Part shown: piece by piece, positions 6,203 through 6,394 of the stretch
How positions within the stretch are numbered: position 1 is the stretch's first letter
Layout: the number at the start of each line of letters is the position of its first letter
Assembly (NCBI GenBank): GCA_947171615.1
Contig: CAMVYG010000130.1
Coordinates: 1-6,394 of the forward strand
Direction: 5' to 3'
Source: an uncultured Clostridia bacterium
GTDB lineage: Bacteria; Bacillota; Clostridia; Oscillospirales; Acutalibacteraceae
Length of the DNA stretch: 6,394 nucleotides
Position numbers and translations under genes: made by a program
Notes under the pieces: model-generated
Told to the model about the DNA's origin: nothing
The model's database searches: none
The model's input: the letters and a program-made list of their open reading frames with translations, nothing else

Positions 6203-6231
6203 TTGATTTTTTCTTTCCGCTGCTATATAAT
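6203..6231 (+). promoter_or_regulatory. Sigma-A-type promoter of tRNA-Leu
   Basis: TTGATT (6203-6208) and a perfect TATAAT (6226-6231) are separated by 17 bp. Transcription would start near 6238, some 17 bases before the mature tRNA 5' end, leaving a short leader for RNase P to remove. The -10 is the best in the window, as expected for a stable RNA gene. Confidence 0.8.
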
Positions 6232-6254
6232 AACTACTACTATCCCATACACTT

Positions 6255-6341
6255 GCCGGTGTGATGGAATTGGCAGACGTAGTGGACTCAAAATCCACCG
6301 GTAGCGATACCGTGCCGGTTCGAGTCCGGCCACCGGCACCA
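6255..6341 (+). tRNA. tRNA-Leu, anticodon CAA
   Basis: This 87-nt class II tRNA decodes UUG. The acceptor stem is GCCGGTG (6255-6261) with CACCGGC (6331-6337), followed by discriminator A and an encoded CCA (6339-6341). The anticodon stem is GTGGA/TCCAC with loop CTCAAAA, placing CAA at 6289-6291. A long variable arm CGGTAGCGATACCG marks the leucine class, and the T arm is GCCGG-TTCGAGT-CCGGC. All arms pair without mismatch as read. It has its own promoter and terminator, so it appears to be a single-gene unit. Confidence 0.96.
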
Positions 6342-6383
6342 AAAGAAAAAGTCGCAACGAAAGTTGTGGCTTTTTCTTTTGGT
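6338..6383 (+). terminator. Intrinsic terminator of tRNA-Leu, overlapping the tRNA 3' end
   Basis: The arms 6338-6358 and 6363-6383 can form a continuous 21-bp stem (two G-U wobbles) capped by a GAAA tetraloop at 6359-6362. The core GTCGCAAC/GTTGTGGC is followed by CTTTTTCTTTT as the U-rich tail. The full stem reaches back into the tRNA discriminator base and CCA. Confidence 0.85.
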
Positions 6384-6394
6384 ATTCTTCATTT

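Noticed and set aside
6101..6298. Open frames crossing the terminator and tRNA region on both strands
   Set aside because: They run through a clear terminator, promoter and tRNA gene and show no protein-family features.
6255..6394. tRNA gene as an integration site for a mobile element
   Set aside because: No integrase gene and no repeat of the tRNA 3' end is visible in the window; only sequence beyond the right edge could show one.

Overview
The window looks like ordinary chromosome from a member of the Firmicutes, most likely Clostridia, with roughly balanced base composition (an Oscillospiraceae-like gut anaerobe would fit, by inference). The evidence is a SpmA/SpmB spore-maturation pair, strong AGGAGG-type ribosome binding sites, a PepV-type dipeptidase, an Xre regulator with a GyrI-like sensor domain, and compact operons closed by intrinsic terminators. 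Nothing indicates a phage, transposon, CRISPR array or plasmid.

Left part (1-1312, + strand): the 3' part of a small cupin gene runs in from the left edge. It is followed by a regulator with an Xre-type helix-turn-helix and a C-terminal GyrI-like ligand-binding domain. A candidate promoter upstream of the regulator carries a perfect 7-bp inverted repeat that exactly fills the 17-bp spacer between -35 and -10, which would suit an operator. A strong 12-bp-stem terminator closes the unit.

Middle part (1332-3851, - strand): reading right to left, this holds spmA, spmB (45 bp apart, presumably an operon), a 261-bp intergenic region, and a multi-pass membrane protein of the lysylphosphatidylglycerol synthase TM (YbhN/UPF0104-like) family that lacks a catalytic domain. 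The membrane protein gene converges on the regulator gene.

Right part (3852-6182, + strand): divergent from spmA, a sigma-A-type promoter (TTGACT-17-TAGTAT) leads into a complete M20-family dipeptidase of the PepV type. An HD-domain phosphohydrolase follows 39 bp later. The two form a likely bicistronic operon ending at a perfect 17-bp-stem terminator.

Right edge (6203-6383): a single tRNA-Leu(CAA) gene with an encoded CCA end has its own TTGATT-17-TATAAT promoter. Its terminator hairpin is notable because the extended stem can pair with the tRNA discriminator base and CCA.

I see no clearly undescribed system. The items most worth a second look are the operator-like repeat in the regulator's promoter, the terminator fused to the tRNA 3' end, the pairing of a dipeptidase with an uncharacterised HD protein beside spmAB, and the repeat-bearing leader of the membrane-protein gene.
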